Source: Bordetella flabilis
Lineage (GTDB): Bacteria > Pseudomonadota > Gammaproteobacteria > Burkholderiales > Burkholderiaceae_B
Direction of reading: 5' to 3'
DNA length: 64,000 nucleotides
Assembly (NCBI RefSeq): GCF_001676725.1
Contig: NZ_CP016172.1
Location: 3,038,001 to 3,102,000, forward strand
Under the pieces are notes generated by a model. That model was not told where the DNA came from, did not search any database, and saw nothing but the letters and a program-made list of their open reading frames with translations. Below, in pieces: positions 1-9,388 of the stretch. The first letter of the stretch is position 1. Each line of letters opens with the position of its first letter. A program made the position numbers and the translations under genes.

Positions 1-109
1 TCAGCAGTCCCCACAGCACGGGAAACGCCCATACCGTCAGCAGCAGCGCGGCGCCCAGCCATGCCGCGAACCTGCCCGCCCGGGCCTTCATGGCGGCCGG
101 CGCGCTCAT
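1..109 (-). CDS. ABC sugar transporter permease, MalG-like (5' end only)
   Basis: Only the first 36 codons lie in the window; the gene runs off the left edge. The ATG at 109 overlaps the stop of the upstream permease as ATGA, so the two are translationally coupled. After a short basic N-terminus comes a hydrophobic stretch beginning AAWLGAALLLTVWAF, which fits the first membrane helix of a MalG/UgpE-type inner-membrane permease. The assignment rests mainly on position: a second permease is expected after the MalF-like gene and the binding protein of a carbohydrate ABC importer. No ATPase gene is visible in this part of the locus. Confidence 0.75.
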   Translation of the reverse strand, partial: MSAPAAMKARAGRFAAWLGAALLLTVWAFPVLWGLL

Positions 110-1044
110 CGCGGCCTCCGCAGGCGGAACAGGCAATACGAAATGACCAAGGTAATCGCCATCAGCACCACCGCCAGGGCCGATCCATAGCCGATATTCA
201 GTTCCGAAAACGAGGTGCGATAGGCATACAGGTTCAGTATCTCGGTGGCCGAACCCGGACCGCCACCGGTGGCCGCGAAAATCGCCGCGAAGGCCGACAG
301 CGCCGTCATCATGCGCATGATCATCACCACGACGATGGCCGGGCGGATCAAGGGCAGCGTGATGTACACGAAACGCTGCCATGGACCGGCGCGGTCCAGC
401 CGCGCGGCCTCGTAGACGTCCTCCGGCAGCGTGCTCAGCGTGGCCAGCAGCACCAGGAAGGCAAAGGGCGTCCATTGCCAGGTATGGATCGCGATCACTG
501 AAATCAGCGCCATGTGCGGATCGCCCAGCCAGTTATAACTGCCCAGCCCCAGGGCCCGCGTCACCATGTCGACCAGCCCGACGTCCGGCGCCAACACCAG
601 CGTGCGCCAGAACAGGCCCACCACCACGGGGGCCAGTACGATGGGCAATATGGCCGCCACCCTTAGCACGCCTTGCCCCTTCGGAATCCGCAACACCAGC
701 AGAGCGAGCGACAGACCCACGACGATCTGCAACATCACCGTGCTGCCGGTGTAGATGAAAGTCAGCCACAAGGAATTCCAGAAGCGCGGATCGCCGCCCA
801 TCTTGGCGTAGTTGTCCAGGCCGGCGAAGCCCGACAGCCAGGGCATGCTCATATCGATGCGCTGCAGGCTGTTCCACACCAGATAGACCAGGGGCGCCGT
901 GGTGATGACCAGCAGCAACAGCAGCGCCGGCGCCAGCAGCACCAGCGCGAAGCGGCACTCCTGGGCAGCCAGTGTGCGAGGCGCGCGCGGCGCCGCCAGG
1001 GCCGCGGTCCTGGCAACGGGCGCCGTGTGTTCCGCGTTCTTCAT
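106..1044 (-). CDS. ABC sugar transporter permease, MalF/UgpA-like
   Basis: Inner-membrane permease of a carbohydrate uptake ABC transporter, 312 residues, the usual length. About six hydrophobic segments are visible, the first at residues 32-55. The cytoplasmic EAA loop that docks the ATPase is present (YEAARLDRAG at 211-220, followed by a leucine- and proline-rich segment). It starts 7 bases after the stop of the binding-protein gene and ends overlapping the next permease. Substrate cannot be read from the sequence; the family mostly carries oligosaccharides, glycerol-phosphate or sugar alcohols. A divergent LacI regulator upstream supports a sugar ligand. Confidence 0.9.
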   Translation of the reverse strand: MKNAEHTAPVARTAALAAPRAPRTLAAQECRFALVLLAPALLLLLVITTAPLVYLVWNSLQRIDMSMPWLSGFAGLDNYAKMGGDPRFWNSLWLTFIYTGSTVMLQIVVGLSLALLVLRIPKGQGVLRVAAILPIVLAPVVVGLFWRTLVLAPDVGLVDMVTRALGLGSYNWLGDPHMALISVIAIHTWQWTPFAFLVLLATLSTLPEDVYEAARLDRAGPWQRFVYITLPLIRPAIVVVMIMRMMTALSAFAAIFAATGGGPGSATEILNLYAYRTSFSELNIGYGSALAVVLMAITLVISYCLFRLRRPR

Positions 1045-1051
1045 GCGGCGC

Positions 1052-2488
1052 TCAGCTCTTCAGGATCTGCGCGATGCGGTTCTGTGCCTCGGCCAGGGCT
1101 TCCTTGGACGTTTTCTGGCCGACCAGCGCCGACTGGATGGCGGTGGCCATGGTCTCGCCGATGGCGGGCCATTGCGGCACGCGCGGCCGCCAATCGACGT
1201 CGGTGTCGTGCTCCAGCGATTCCAGCGCGGCGGGAATGAAGTTGTCGCCCGCGCCCGACATGGCGGCGGCGAACTCCGGCGACTTCCAGGACGACAGCCG
1301 ATTCAGTCCGGAACGCTTGGCCGGTCCGTTGAATTTCCAGGAGGTGCGCGCCTGGGTCTCGGCCGAGGCCGCCCAGGTGATGAAGAGCCAGGTCGCGGTG
1401 CGCGCGCGCGGCTTCAGCGCCGCGTTGATCGGAAAGCCCCAATTCCAGATCGAGGTGACGCGCTTGCCCGACGGCCCCTTGGGCCAGCGCGCATAGGCGA
1501 TCTTGCCGACGACGCGCGATTTATCCGGATTGTTGATCACCGCGGCGGAAGAATGGGCGTCGATATAGCAGCCCAGCGTGCCTTGGGAGAACGCATCGGC
1601 GATATCCGGCCAGTTCCAGTTGCGCACGGCCGGCGGGGCATACTTGCCCAGCGCATTGACATACCATTCCAGGGCTTCGACCGCCTGCGGGCTGTCCACC
1701 TTCAACGTGGACCCCTGGAACCAGTTGCCGCCGAAGCCGCGGAAGAGCGAGGGGTAGATATACATGTTCTGCCCGGCGCCCGCGAAACCCCGCAACGCCA
1801 GACCGTACATGCGGGCGGACGGATCCGTCAGCGCCTTGGCGTTGGCCAGCAGATCGTCATAGGTTTCCGCCGCCCTCAAGCCCTTGGCCGCGTACAGGTC
1901 CTTGCGATAGACCTGCACCGTTACTTCGCCGTCATAGGGAATACCGTAAGGCTTGCCCTCGATGGAATCGGCATCGCGCCAGGCCTTGAAGATATCGTCG
2001 TAGTTGAACCACGCCTTGTCCGTCAGCGCGGGATCGTCCAGATAGCGGTCCAGCGGCTCGACCCATTTATTCGCCACATACAGCGGGTAATACATGGGAT
2101 CGGCGGCATGCGTCGCATAGGTGGCGGTGCGCGAAGACAGGTCCAGCATGGCCTTCTGGCGTATCTGGCCGGGCGGCACCTTCTCCACCCGCACCTTCAC
2201 GCCGGTCAGCGCCTCGAACTGCGGGACCAGGTCGACCAGGTTGTCGAAATAGCTGGCCGGAATCACGGCGACAGTGATGGACTCCCCCTCTGCCTGCCGC
2301 CAGTTGATCTTGGCCTGCTGGTACGGGCCCATGTCGCCCGCCGCCTGCTGCGCGCGGGCGGTGGCCAGGGGCAGCATCGCCGACCCGCCCAGTGCGAGGG
2401 CGCCCAGCGTGGCCGCCTGTTTCAGCACGGTGCGGCGTGCGGGATGGCTGACGTGATCGGGATGAACGGGAATTGGAGGTTTCTTCAC
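1052..2488 (-). CDS. ABC transporter substrate-binding protein, family 1, Tat-exported
   Basis: Periplasmic binding protein of the sugar ABC importer, 478 residues. The N-terminus has a twin-arginine motif (ARRTVLKQAATLG, about residues 17-29) followed by a hydrophobic stretch and an A-R-A cleavage site near residue 46, so Tat export of a folded protein is likely. The start is a GTG preceded by GAGGAG at a 6-base spacing. The mature part has the family-1 solute-binding layout, for example a PYDGEVTVQVYRKDL segment and a C-terminal TWLFITWAAS segment. It is first in an operon with two permeases. Two AATCGATT palindromes upstream suggest control by the divergent LacI regulator. The sugar is unknown. 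Confidence 0.9.
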   Translation of the reverse strand: MKKPPIPVHPDHVSHPARRTVLKQAATLGALALGGSAMLPLATARAQQAAGDMGPYQQAKINWRQAEGESITVAVIPASYFDNLVDLVPQFEALTGVKVRVEKVPPGQIRQKAMLDLSSRTATYATHAADPMYYPLYVANKWVEPLDRYLDDPALTDKAWFNYDDIFKAWRDADSIEGKPYGIPYDGEVTVQVYRKDLYAAKGLRAAETYDDLLANAKALTDPSARMYGLALRGFAGAGQNMYIYPSLFRGFGGNWFQGSTLKVDSPQAVEALEWYVNALGKYAPPAVRNWNWPDIADAFSQGTLGCYIDAHSSAAVINNPDKSRVVGKIAYARWPKGPSGKRVTSIWNWGFPINAALKPRARTATWLFITWAASAETQARTSWKFNGPAKRSGLNRLSSWKSPEFAAAMSGAGDNFIPAALESLEHDTDVDWRPRVPQWPAIGETMATAIQSALVGQKTSKEALAEAQNRIAQILKS

Positions 2489-2571
2489 GCGCGTCTCCTC
2501 AAGGGCCCTTTTGCGACGACGTCCTCACCCTGGCCTTTTGCCACGATGATGCCGTGCGGCGAGCTTTTCAT

Positions 2572-2583
2572 GTAATCGATTAC
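2572..2583. promoter_or_regulatory. LacI-type operator palindrome 1
   Basis: GTAATCGATTAC is a perfect 12-base palindrome 84 bases upstream of the binding-protein start. It has the central CG and symmetric half-sites typical of LacI-family operators. A second site with the same AATCGATT core lies exactly 100 bases away in the same divergent promoter region. Confidence 0.6.
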
Positions 2584-2670
2584 GTATTGAATTTATCAGC
2601 CACGGCGTCTCACCACAATAGATGTTCATTGGTGATTTCCCGAAGCCGCGCTGCTTACTTCTGCTTATGA

Positions 2671-2684
2671 TGCAATCGATTCCA
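2671..2684. promoter_or_regulatory. LacI-type operator palindrome 2 and lacI-type promoter
   Basis: TGCAATCGATTCCA shares the AATCGATT core of the first palindrome and has one mismatched pair. It sits directly upstream of a consensus TATAAT at 2698-2703, where the -35 region of the regulator's promoter would be. Repressor bound here would also block its own gene, so autorepression is likely. The pairing with the site centred 100 bases away could allow looping. Confidence 0.55.
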
Positions 2685-2711
2685 TGGTGATTCTGGCTAT
2701 AATCCAGGGCC

Positions 2712-3797
2712 ATGCGCGCACTGCCCCCTGACCCTCTCCGTGAAGAAACCAAAGGCCGCCCGGCGGCGCGGGATGTGGCGCGGCTGGCCGGTGTATCCAC
2801 CGCCACCGTTTCGCGGGCGCTGAACAACCCCGAACAGGTCGACCCCGACACCCGCCGGCGTGTCCTGGAAGCGGCCGCCAAACTGCGCTACGTGCCGCAC
2901 GGCGCCGCGCGATCCCTGCGCAGCCATCGCAGCAAGATGATCGGGGCGGTCGTGCCCTCCTTCGATTACGCCCTTTACGCGCGCACCACCAGCGCCATTC
3001 ATCAATACCTGGACGCGCGCGGGTACTCGCTGGTGCTGGCGGAGCAGCATTACGACCTGTCCGCCGAGGTACGCGTCGCCAGCCAGTTGATACAGCACGG
3101 TGTCGATGCCTTCGTCTTCGTGGGCCTGGATCACGACCCGGCGCTGTTCGCGCTGCTGGAAGACTATGGCCGGCCCTACGTGCTGACCTGGGGCGTGGAC
3201 CCCTTGCGGCGGCACCCCAGCATCGGCTTCGACAACCACGCCGCCACCTACGCGATCACCCGACACCTGATCGGCCTGGGCCATCGCCGCTTCGGGCTGC
3301 TGAGCGCCCCGCTGCCCGGCAATGACCGCGCCCTGACGCGCGGCGCCGGCATGCGGCAAGCGCTGGCGGAACAGGGATTGGAACTGGACGAGGCCTGTGT
3401 CCAGTACGCGCCGATCTCGCTGAATGCCGCGCAGGACGCGATGGCGAGGCTACTGGCATTGCCCGAGCCGCCTACCGCCGTGGTCGCCACCAATGACGTA
3501 TTCGCGGTCGGCGGCATGATGGCCTGCCGTCAGGCTGGGGTTCGCATACCGGAAGACATATCCATTACGGGAGTGGACAACACGGACCTTGGGGCGACGC
3601 AGACGCCGGGGCTGACGAGCATACGTACGCCCATCACCGAAATCGGCCATGCGGCCGCCGCGCAATTGGTGGCGCGGCTCAATGGGCAGGCTTACGAGGC
3701 CTTCCAATCGTTCCCCATCGAGGTCGTCCATCGCGGCAGCACTGCGCCGCCGCGTACCGGCTCCGCAGGGTCGCATTGGCCCCGACGCAGTGATTGA
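2712..3797 (+). CDS. LacI-family transcriptional regulator
   Basis: Sugar-responsive repressor of 361 residues. The N-terminal helix-turn-helix (ARDVARLAGVSTATVSRAL, about 18-36) and hinge (YVPHGAARSLRS, about 61-72) are typical, followed by a periplasmic-binding-protein-like ligand domain with late motifs VVATNDVFAVGG and ISITGVDNTD. It is divergent from the sugar ABC operon, and shared AATCGATT palindromes lie between them. The ATG lies only 8 bases after a consensus TATAAT and no Shine-Dalgarno is present, so the message may be leaderless; no other in-frame ATG or GTG precedes the DNA-binding domain. The inducer is unknown. Confidence 0.93.
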   Translation: MRALPPDPLREETKGRPAARDVARLAGVSTATVSRALNNPEQVDPDTRRRVLEAAAKLRYVPHGAARSLRSHRSKMIGAVVPSFDYALYARTTSAIHQYLDARGYSLVLAEQHYDLSAEVRVASQLIQHGVDAFVFVGLDHDPALFALLEDYGRPYVLTWGVDPLRRHPSIGFDNHAATYAITRHLIGLGHRRFGLLSAPLPGNDRALTRGAGMRQALAEQGLELDEACVQYAPISLNAAQDAMARLLALPEPPTAVVATNDVFAVGGMMACRQAGVRIPEDISITGVDNTDLGATQTPGLTSIRTPITEIGHAAAAQLVARLNGQAYEAFQSFPIEVVHRGSTAPPRTGSAGSHWPRRSD

Positions 3798-3888
3798 CTA
3801 CGTGGAAGACCATGGCGCGCTGATATGCCCTTTTCCTTCCACCGTGAGAAACGCCGGCGAGTACTACTTATAGTGCCGTCTGGTTGAC

Positions 3889-3924
3889 GGCGCATGCCGA
3901 GGGCGGTCGCCACCGGCATGCGCC
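3889..3924. terminator. Stem-loop between convergent genes
   Basis: An 11-base perfect inverted repeat (3889-3899 with 3914-3924, arm GGCGCATGCCG) lies between the convergent LacI gene and the end of livF. No clear T-run follows on either strand, so it may act as a weak bidirectional terminator or a message-stabilising hairpin. Confidence 0.45.
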
Positions 3925-3927
3925 ACG

Positions 3928-4627
<700 letters not shown>

Positions 4628-4635
<8 letters not shown>

Positions 4636-5407
4636 GCGCCGACTCCCCGAAATAAGCGGCCTGCACCGCGGGATCGGCGCGGACCTCCGCCGGCCGCCCT
4701 TCGGCCAGCTTGCGGCCCTGCGCCAGCACGATCACATGGTCGGAGACGTCCATGACCAGCCCGACGTCGTGCTCGACCAGCAGGATCGTCAGGTCGCCGG
4801 CCAGGCGCTTGATCAGCGCGGCGGTTTCCTGGGTGTCGCCATGGGACATGCCCTGGGTGGGCTCGTCCAGCAGCAGCAACCTGGGTTTGCAAGCCAGCGC
4901 GACCGCGATCTCCAGGCGCCGCTGCTCGCCGTGCGACAGCGCGCCGGCAGGTTCCGCCACCTTGGCCTGTAGCCCGAATTCCTCCAGCAGTTCGTCCACC
5001 CTGGCCTGCGCCGTGCGCGATGCCGACAGCGGGCGCAGCCCGTTCCAGCCACCGTCCAGCACCTGCGCGGCGAGCCGCAGGTTCTCGCCCACAGGCAGTT
5101 CGAAGAACAGATTGGTGATCTGGAACGAGCGCGCGAGGCCGGCGCGCAGCAGCGCATGCGGCGTCCAGGCCGTGACGTCGCGGCCGTCGAATGCCACCGT
5201 GCCCGCCGTCGGCCGCAAGGCACCGCTGATGAGGTTGAACAAGGTGCTCTTGCCCGCGCCATTGGGGCCGATCAGCGACGTAATGCCGCCGCGCGCGATT
5301 TGCAGCGAAACTTCGTCCACCGCCCGCAGCGCGCCGAAGCGCACGCTCAGGCGGTCGACTCGCAGGATGGGATCGCCGGCCGGGGCCGTTCGGTCGGTCG
5401 TGCTCAT
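4628..5407 (-). CDS. livG: Branched-chain amino acid-type ABC transporter ATPase LivG
   Basis: Second ATPase of the Liv-type importer, 259 residues. Walker A GPNGAGKST, the variant signature LSHGEQRRLEIA and Walker B LLLLDEPTQGMS are present, and the C-terminus has the LivG-type end (PAEVRADPAVQAAYFG). The open frame extends well upstream, but the ATG at 5407 overlaps the livM stop as ATGA and gives the family's normal N-terminus (ILRVDRLSVRFG). It forms a heterodimer with LivF on the LivHM pore. Confidence 0.92.
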
Positions 5408-6384
5408 TTGCGCCTCCGCAATGCCCCGACCAGCCCGGCGGGAAAGAAGATGACCGCGATCATGAACAGCAGGCCGATCACGATAAGATGATGTTCGGTA
5501 TAGGTGCCGATGATCGACTTCAGGCCGAAAAGGATGACGCTGCCGTAGAGGGCGCCGATCAGGGTCCCGACCCCGCCCAGCACCACGGTGATGACGGCAT
5601 TTCCCGAAGTCTGGAAATACAGCAGTTCCGGCGAGGCAAAGCCGCGCAGCACGGGATACAGCGCGCCCGCCACCGCCGCGATCACGGCGGCGACCACGAA
5701 CGCCGCCAGCTTGTAGCGCCAGGGATCGAAACCCAGAAAGGAAAGGCGCTGAGGGTTCGCGCGCAGCGCCTGCATATTGCGCCCGAAGGGCGTATTCAAC
5801 AGGTAGCTCAGCACGCCGTACATGATCATGACGATGGCCAGCACGACCAGAAAAAACCCCAGCGGATCCGACGCCTGGACGCCCCACGGGCCCACCCCCA
5901 CGGCCACCACGGGCACACCCATCAGGCCGTCGGAGGCCCCTAGCGCCTGGATGTTATAGACCGCCTTGGCCGCGATCTGCGCCAGGCCGAAAGTGATAAG
6001 GGCGAAATACACCCCGCGCGCCCGAATGGCGATGACGCCAGCCACCAGGCCCGCCAGCGCGCCGCTGGCCGCCACCACCACCAACATGGGCCAGAAGGAA
6101 AAACCCGCGTCGCGCAGCAGCAAGCCGGCCAGGTAGGCGCCGAAGCCGAAGAACAGCGCCTGGCCCAGTGAAAGCAGGCCGGCGATACCCAGCAGCAGAT
6201 CGACCGCCATGGCGAGACCGCCAAAGATCAGCGCTTCGGTAGCCAGCCGCAGATAAAAGGTGTTGTCGGTCAGCCAGCCCGCCAGGCCACCCGCCAGGGC
6301 CAACACCACGAATACCATGGCCAGCCCGGGACGCATGCGCGTACGCTGGTTCGTCGCGCGCTGCAACGCGATCGTGTCAGCCAT
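5404..6384 (-). CDS. livM: Branched-chain amino acid-type ABC transporter permease LivM
   Basis: Inner-membrane permease, 326 residues, with eight or more hydrophobic segments and the LivM loop seen in RANPQRLSFLGFDPWRYKL. The gene overlaps livH by 8 bases at its start and livG by 4 at its end. The C-terminus is basic (ALRRRK) and cytoplasmic. It forms the pore with LivH. The substrate is not readable from sequence. Confidence 0.9.
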   Translation of the reverse strand: MADTIALQRATNQRTRMRPGLAMVFVVLALAGGLAGWLTDNTFYLRLATEALIFGGLAMAVDLLLGIAGLLSLGQALFFGFGAYLAGLLLRDAGFSFWPMLVVVAASGALAGLVAGVIAIRARGVYFALITFGLAQIAAKAVYNIQALGASDGLMGVPVVAVGVGPWGVQASDPLGFFLVVLAIVMIMYGVLSYLLNTPFGRNMQALRANPQRLSFLGFDPWRYKLAAFVVAAVIAAVAGALYPVLRGFASPELLYFQTSGNAVITVVLGGVGTLIGALYGSVILFGLKSIIGTYTEHHLIVIGLLFMIAVIFFPAGLVGALRRRK

Positions 6385-7270
6385 GGCCCAGCCTCCCGAA
6401 CAGACCTTGCGGACGGAACATCAAGACGAGCACCATGATTCCGAACAACAGGGGATCCGACCACACCGGCGAGATATACAGGCTGGACAGCGCCTGTACC
6501 TGGGTCAGGAGCAAGCCGGCGATGATCGCCCCCTTGATGCTGCCCAGCCCGCCGACGATGACCACCGAAAACGCCATAAGGATGAAATCCTTGCCCATGG
6601 TCGGAAACACCGAATACACCGGCGCCAGCAGTACGCCGGCCAATCCGGCGAGCGCGACGCCGAAGGCGAAGGTGGCCGCATAGACGCGCAGCACCGGAAT
6701 ACCCAGCGACGCGGCCATGTTGCGATCGTAGGCCGCGGCCCGCACCATGGCGCCCAGACGCGTGCGGTAGACCACCCACCAGACCGCCGCCACGATCGCC
6801 ACGCCCACGGCCATCAGGAACAGGCGGTAGGTGGGAAAGATCATGCCGAACAGCTCGGTCGCGCCGGCGATAGGCGCATCGGGCCGCAGCGGGTTGGGAC
6901 CATAGGCCAGCTTGAACAGATCCTCCAGCACGATGGCCATGCCGAAGGTCAGCAGCAGGGTCAGAATGTGGCGATCCTTGTGATGGAACACGCGCTGGAT
7001 CAGCGCGCGCTCGGTCACGTAGCCGATGGGCAGCATGATCAGCGGCACCAGCAACAGCGCTACCCAGAAGTCCACGCCGATCGCCAGCAGCGACATGCCC
7101 AGGTAGGCGCCCAGCGCGTAGAACTCGCCGTGCGCCATATTGATGACATCGAGCAGGCCGAAGATGATGGTCAATCCCAGCGCCATCAGTATCACGGCCA
7201 CCCCCAGCGACAGGCCGTTGACGACCTGCGGGGCGTAGACGAACTGCAGGCTTTCGAACAAGGCGTTCAT
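6377..7270 (-). CDS. livH: Branched-chain amino acid-type ABC transporter permease LivH
   Basis: Inner-membrane permease, 297 residues. The N-terminal NGLSLGVAVILMALGLTIIF segment and the HGEFYALGAYLG motif are characteristic of LivH. A later segment (VVIVGGLGSIKGAIIAGLLL) is the conserved LivH glycine-rich stretch. It lies 21 bases after the binding-protein gene and overlaps livM by 8 bases. It pairs with LivM in the inner membrane. Confidence 0.92.
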   Translation of the reverse strand: MNALFESLQFVYAPQVVNGLSLGVAVILMALGLTIIFGLLDVINMAHGEFYALGAYLGMSLLAIGVDFWVALLLVPLIMLPIGYVTERALIQRVFHHKDRHILTLLLTFGMAIVLEDLFKLAYGPNPLRPDAPIAGATELFGMIFPTYRLFLMAVGVAIVAAVWWVVYRTRLGAMVRAAAYDRNMAASLGIPVLRVYAATFAFGVALAGLAGVLLAPVYSVFPTMGKDFILMAFSVVIVGGLGSIKGAIIAGLLLTQVQALSSLYISPVWSDPLLFGIMVLVLMFRPQGLFGRLGHG

Positions 7271-7291
7271 GGCATTCCTTACGAACCAGGC

Positions 7292-8491
7292 CTACCAGCG
7301 CTTGCAAACGCTGGCATCGATGGCGTCCTTGCCGTCGACCTTGCTGACGATGGTGAAATCGCCGTTCTGGATGCGCACCACGTACATGTCCTGGATCGCC
7401 TGGTGATCAGCCGCCCGCATGGTCTTGCGGCCTTGCGGCGTATCCCATTCCAGGCCTTCCATGGCCTTGCGGACCTGGGCGGTGTCGGTGCTCTGCGCCT
7501 TCTCGACGGCGGCCTTGTAGAAGTAGAGAACGCCGTAGGAATCCGCGCCGTACAAATCAGGCAGGACCTTGTTCGCGCTCTTGAACTTCTCGACGAACTG
7601 CTTGTTCTGGGGCGTGGAGATCTCCGGCGAGTATCCGACGCCGGTGACGAAGCCTTCCGCGTTCTTGCCGATGGCCTTGATGTTCTGCGCCGTCACCGCC
7701 CCGGAAACCCCGACCATCGTCAGGTTCTTGTTCATGCCGTATTCGCTCATCTGGCTGAACAGACGCACGGTGTCGTTGCCGGCCGTCGACGTATAGAAGA
7801 CTTGCGGCCGGGCCGCGCGAATCTGACCGAAATAGCTGGAGTAGTCCTTGCTGTCCAGCGGCGCGAACAGGTCGCCCACCGGCTTGATGCCGCGCTGTTG
7901 CGCGGCGGACTTGAAAGCCGCTACCGTGCTGCGGCCCATTTCATAGTCCGGCCCCAACAGGAACAGCGTAGCGCCCGGCTTTTCCTTCGCGAGCCAGGCG
8001 GCCAGTGCGACCGACTGCTGGCCTGCCTTCGCGTTCACCCGGAACACATTGGGTGAACACTTGTCGCCGGTAATGGCGTCGGAAAAGGAGACCGTGGTGG
8101 CGATCAGTTTGTTGTTGCGCTCGGCCACCTGGCCCACCGCCAGCGTCGACCCGGAGTTCACCGTGCCCGTCAGGAAATCGACCTTGCTTTGCTGGAACAG
8201 CTTTTCGGCTTTCTGCACGGCCACCTGGGGATTGGCTTCTTCGTCTTCGTACAGCAATTCGACCTTGCGGCCCATGATGCCGCCGGCGGCGTTGATCTCG
8301 GCCAAGGCCAGGTCCAGGCCCATCTTTACCTGGGCGCCGATGGGCGCGTAGGTGCCGGACAGCGGGGTGACAACGCCCACGCGTATCGGTTGCGAGTCTT
8401 GCGCGAGCGCGCCCTTGGCGCCCAGGGTACCCAGGACCAGCAGCGTGGCCGCGGCCAGATGCATGGCAGGCTTGCGTTGTGTGGTGTTCAT
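7292..8491 (-). CDS. Liv-type ABC transporter substrate-binding protein
   Basis: Periplasmic binding protein, 399 residues, first transporter gene of the Liv run. The ATG at 8491 follows AAGGAG at a good distance, and the resulting N-terminus is a Sec signal peptide (MNTTQRKPAMHL, hydrophobic core, ALA cleavage near residue 29). The mature protein opens with IRVGVVTPLSGTYAPIGAQ, the usual start of Peripla_BP_6 ligand domains. Two cysteines near the C-terminal half (DKCSPN and the last ASVCKRW) may pair. A longer in-frame start upstream lacks a signal peptide and is not preferred. The downstream catabolic context suggests an aromatic-type ligand. Confidence 0.9.
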   Translation of the reverse strand: MNTTQRKPAMHLAAATLLVLGTLGAKGALAQDSQPIRVGVVTPLSGTYAPIGAQVKMGLDLALAEINAAGGIMGRKVELLYEDEEANPQVAVQKAEKLFQQSKVDFLTGTVNSGSTLAVGQVAERNNKLIATTVSFSDAITGDKCSPNVFRVNAKAGQQSVALAAWLAKEKPGATLFLLGPDYEMGRSTVAAFKSAAQQRGIKPVGDLFAPLDSKDYSSYFGQIRAARPQVFYTSTAGNDTVRLFSQMSEYGMNKNLTMVGVSGAVTAQNIKAIGKNAEGFVTGVGYSPEISTPQNKQFVEKFKSANKVLPDLYGADSYGVLYFYKAAVEKAQSTDTAQVRKAMEGLEWDTPQGRKTMRAADHQAIQDMYVVRIQNGDFTIVSKVDGKDAIDASVCKRW

Positions 8492-8540
8492 GCGATGTCT
8501 CCTTGTCGTTATATGCGGGCCAGCGGCCAGGCGGGCCGCT

Positions 8541-9347
8541 TCAACTGCCCTTGAAATGCGGTGCGCGCTTTCCATGAAAGGCTTCTACCCCTTCGCGGAA
8601 ATCATCGGAGCTGCGCAGGCGGCTGTAGCAATGCCCTTCCAGCTCGATGGCGATCGACAGCGTGGAATCCTCCGTGTCGTTCAACAATTTCTTGGCCGTG
8701 CGCTGCGCAAGCGGCGAGAAGCCGATCAGCTCTTCGACCAGGCGGTCGGTGGCGGCTTCCAGCTCGGCGTCGGGCACGCAGTCCGTGGCAATGCCCCAGT
8801 CATAGGCCTGCCTGCCCGGGATGCGGCGGGACCGCATGACGACATCCTTGGTGCGCGTGATGCCGACCATTTTCTGCAAGCGGGCCGAGCCGCCCGACCC
8901 CGGGATCTGTCCCAGCTTCTGCTCGGGCAGTGCGTAGAGCGTGGTGTCGGTAACGATGCGGAAATCGCAGGCCAGTGAAATCTCGAAGCCCACGCCGAAG
9001 CAATAGCCCCGGTTGGCGGCGATCACCGGCTTGCCGCAGCGCGCCGGCGCGGCGATATTCCAGGCCAGCTTGGAGACATGTTCCGGCGAGGCCGCCAGGA
9101 ATCCCTTGATATCGCCACCGCTGGAGAAATGCTCGCCCTCGGCGCGCAACACGATGACGCGCACGCCCTCGTGTTCGTCCAGTGCTTCGAACACCAGGCG
9201 CAGCTGATCGCGCTGCGGCATGGAAATGATATTGAACGACGGACGCGCCAGCACGATGTCGGCGCGCTGCCGGGATTCATCGATCTCGACGCGAAAGCCG
9301 TCGAGTTCGCCAAGCAGGTGTTGGGCCGGATGCTTCAAGGTAGACAC
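8541..9347 (-). CDS. Enoyl-CoA hydratase/isomerase family protein (crotonase fold)
   Basis: Crotonase-fold enzyme, 268 residues. The oxyanion-hole regions are visible (HFSSGGDIKGF and NRGYCFGVGFE), and both catalytic glutamates of hydratases appear present (GFEISLACD and LPEQKLGQIPG). Water addition to an unsaturated CoA ester is the likely reaction; the superfamily also contains dehalogenases and ring hydrolases. The start is a GTG at 9347 preceded by AGGAG at 7 bases; upstream sequence in frame is not conserved-looking. It sits between the Liv transporter and a CoA ligase, so it should act on the ligase product or a later intermediate. Confidence 0.85.
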   Translation of the reverse strand: MSTLKHPAQHLLGELDGFRVEIDESRQRADIVLARPSFNIISMPQRDQLRLVFEALDEHEGVRVIVLRAEGEHFSSGGDIKGFLAASPEHVSKLAWNIAAPARCGKPVIAANRGYCFGVGFEISLACDFRIVTDTTLYALPEQKLGQIPGSGGSARLQKMVGITRTKDVVMRSRRIPGRQAYDWGIATDCVPDAELEAATDRLVEELIGFSPLAQRTAKKLLNDTEDSTLSIAIELEGHCYSRLRSSDDFREGVEAFHGKRAPHFKGS

Positions 9348-9388
9348 GAATACTCTCCTGGATGAATGATTGAGGTCCGGTGGCGGGA

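Noticed and set aside
899..2575. Open frame of 558 codons opposite the sugar-binding protein gene
   Set aside because: Antisense shadow of a gene with signal peptide and good ribosome site.
6260..8056. Open frame of 598 codons on the + strand opposite livH and the binding protein
   Set aside because: Antisense shadow; H/Q/R-rich text without any family resemblance.
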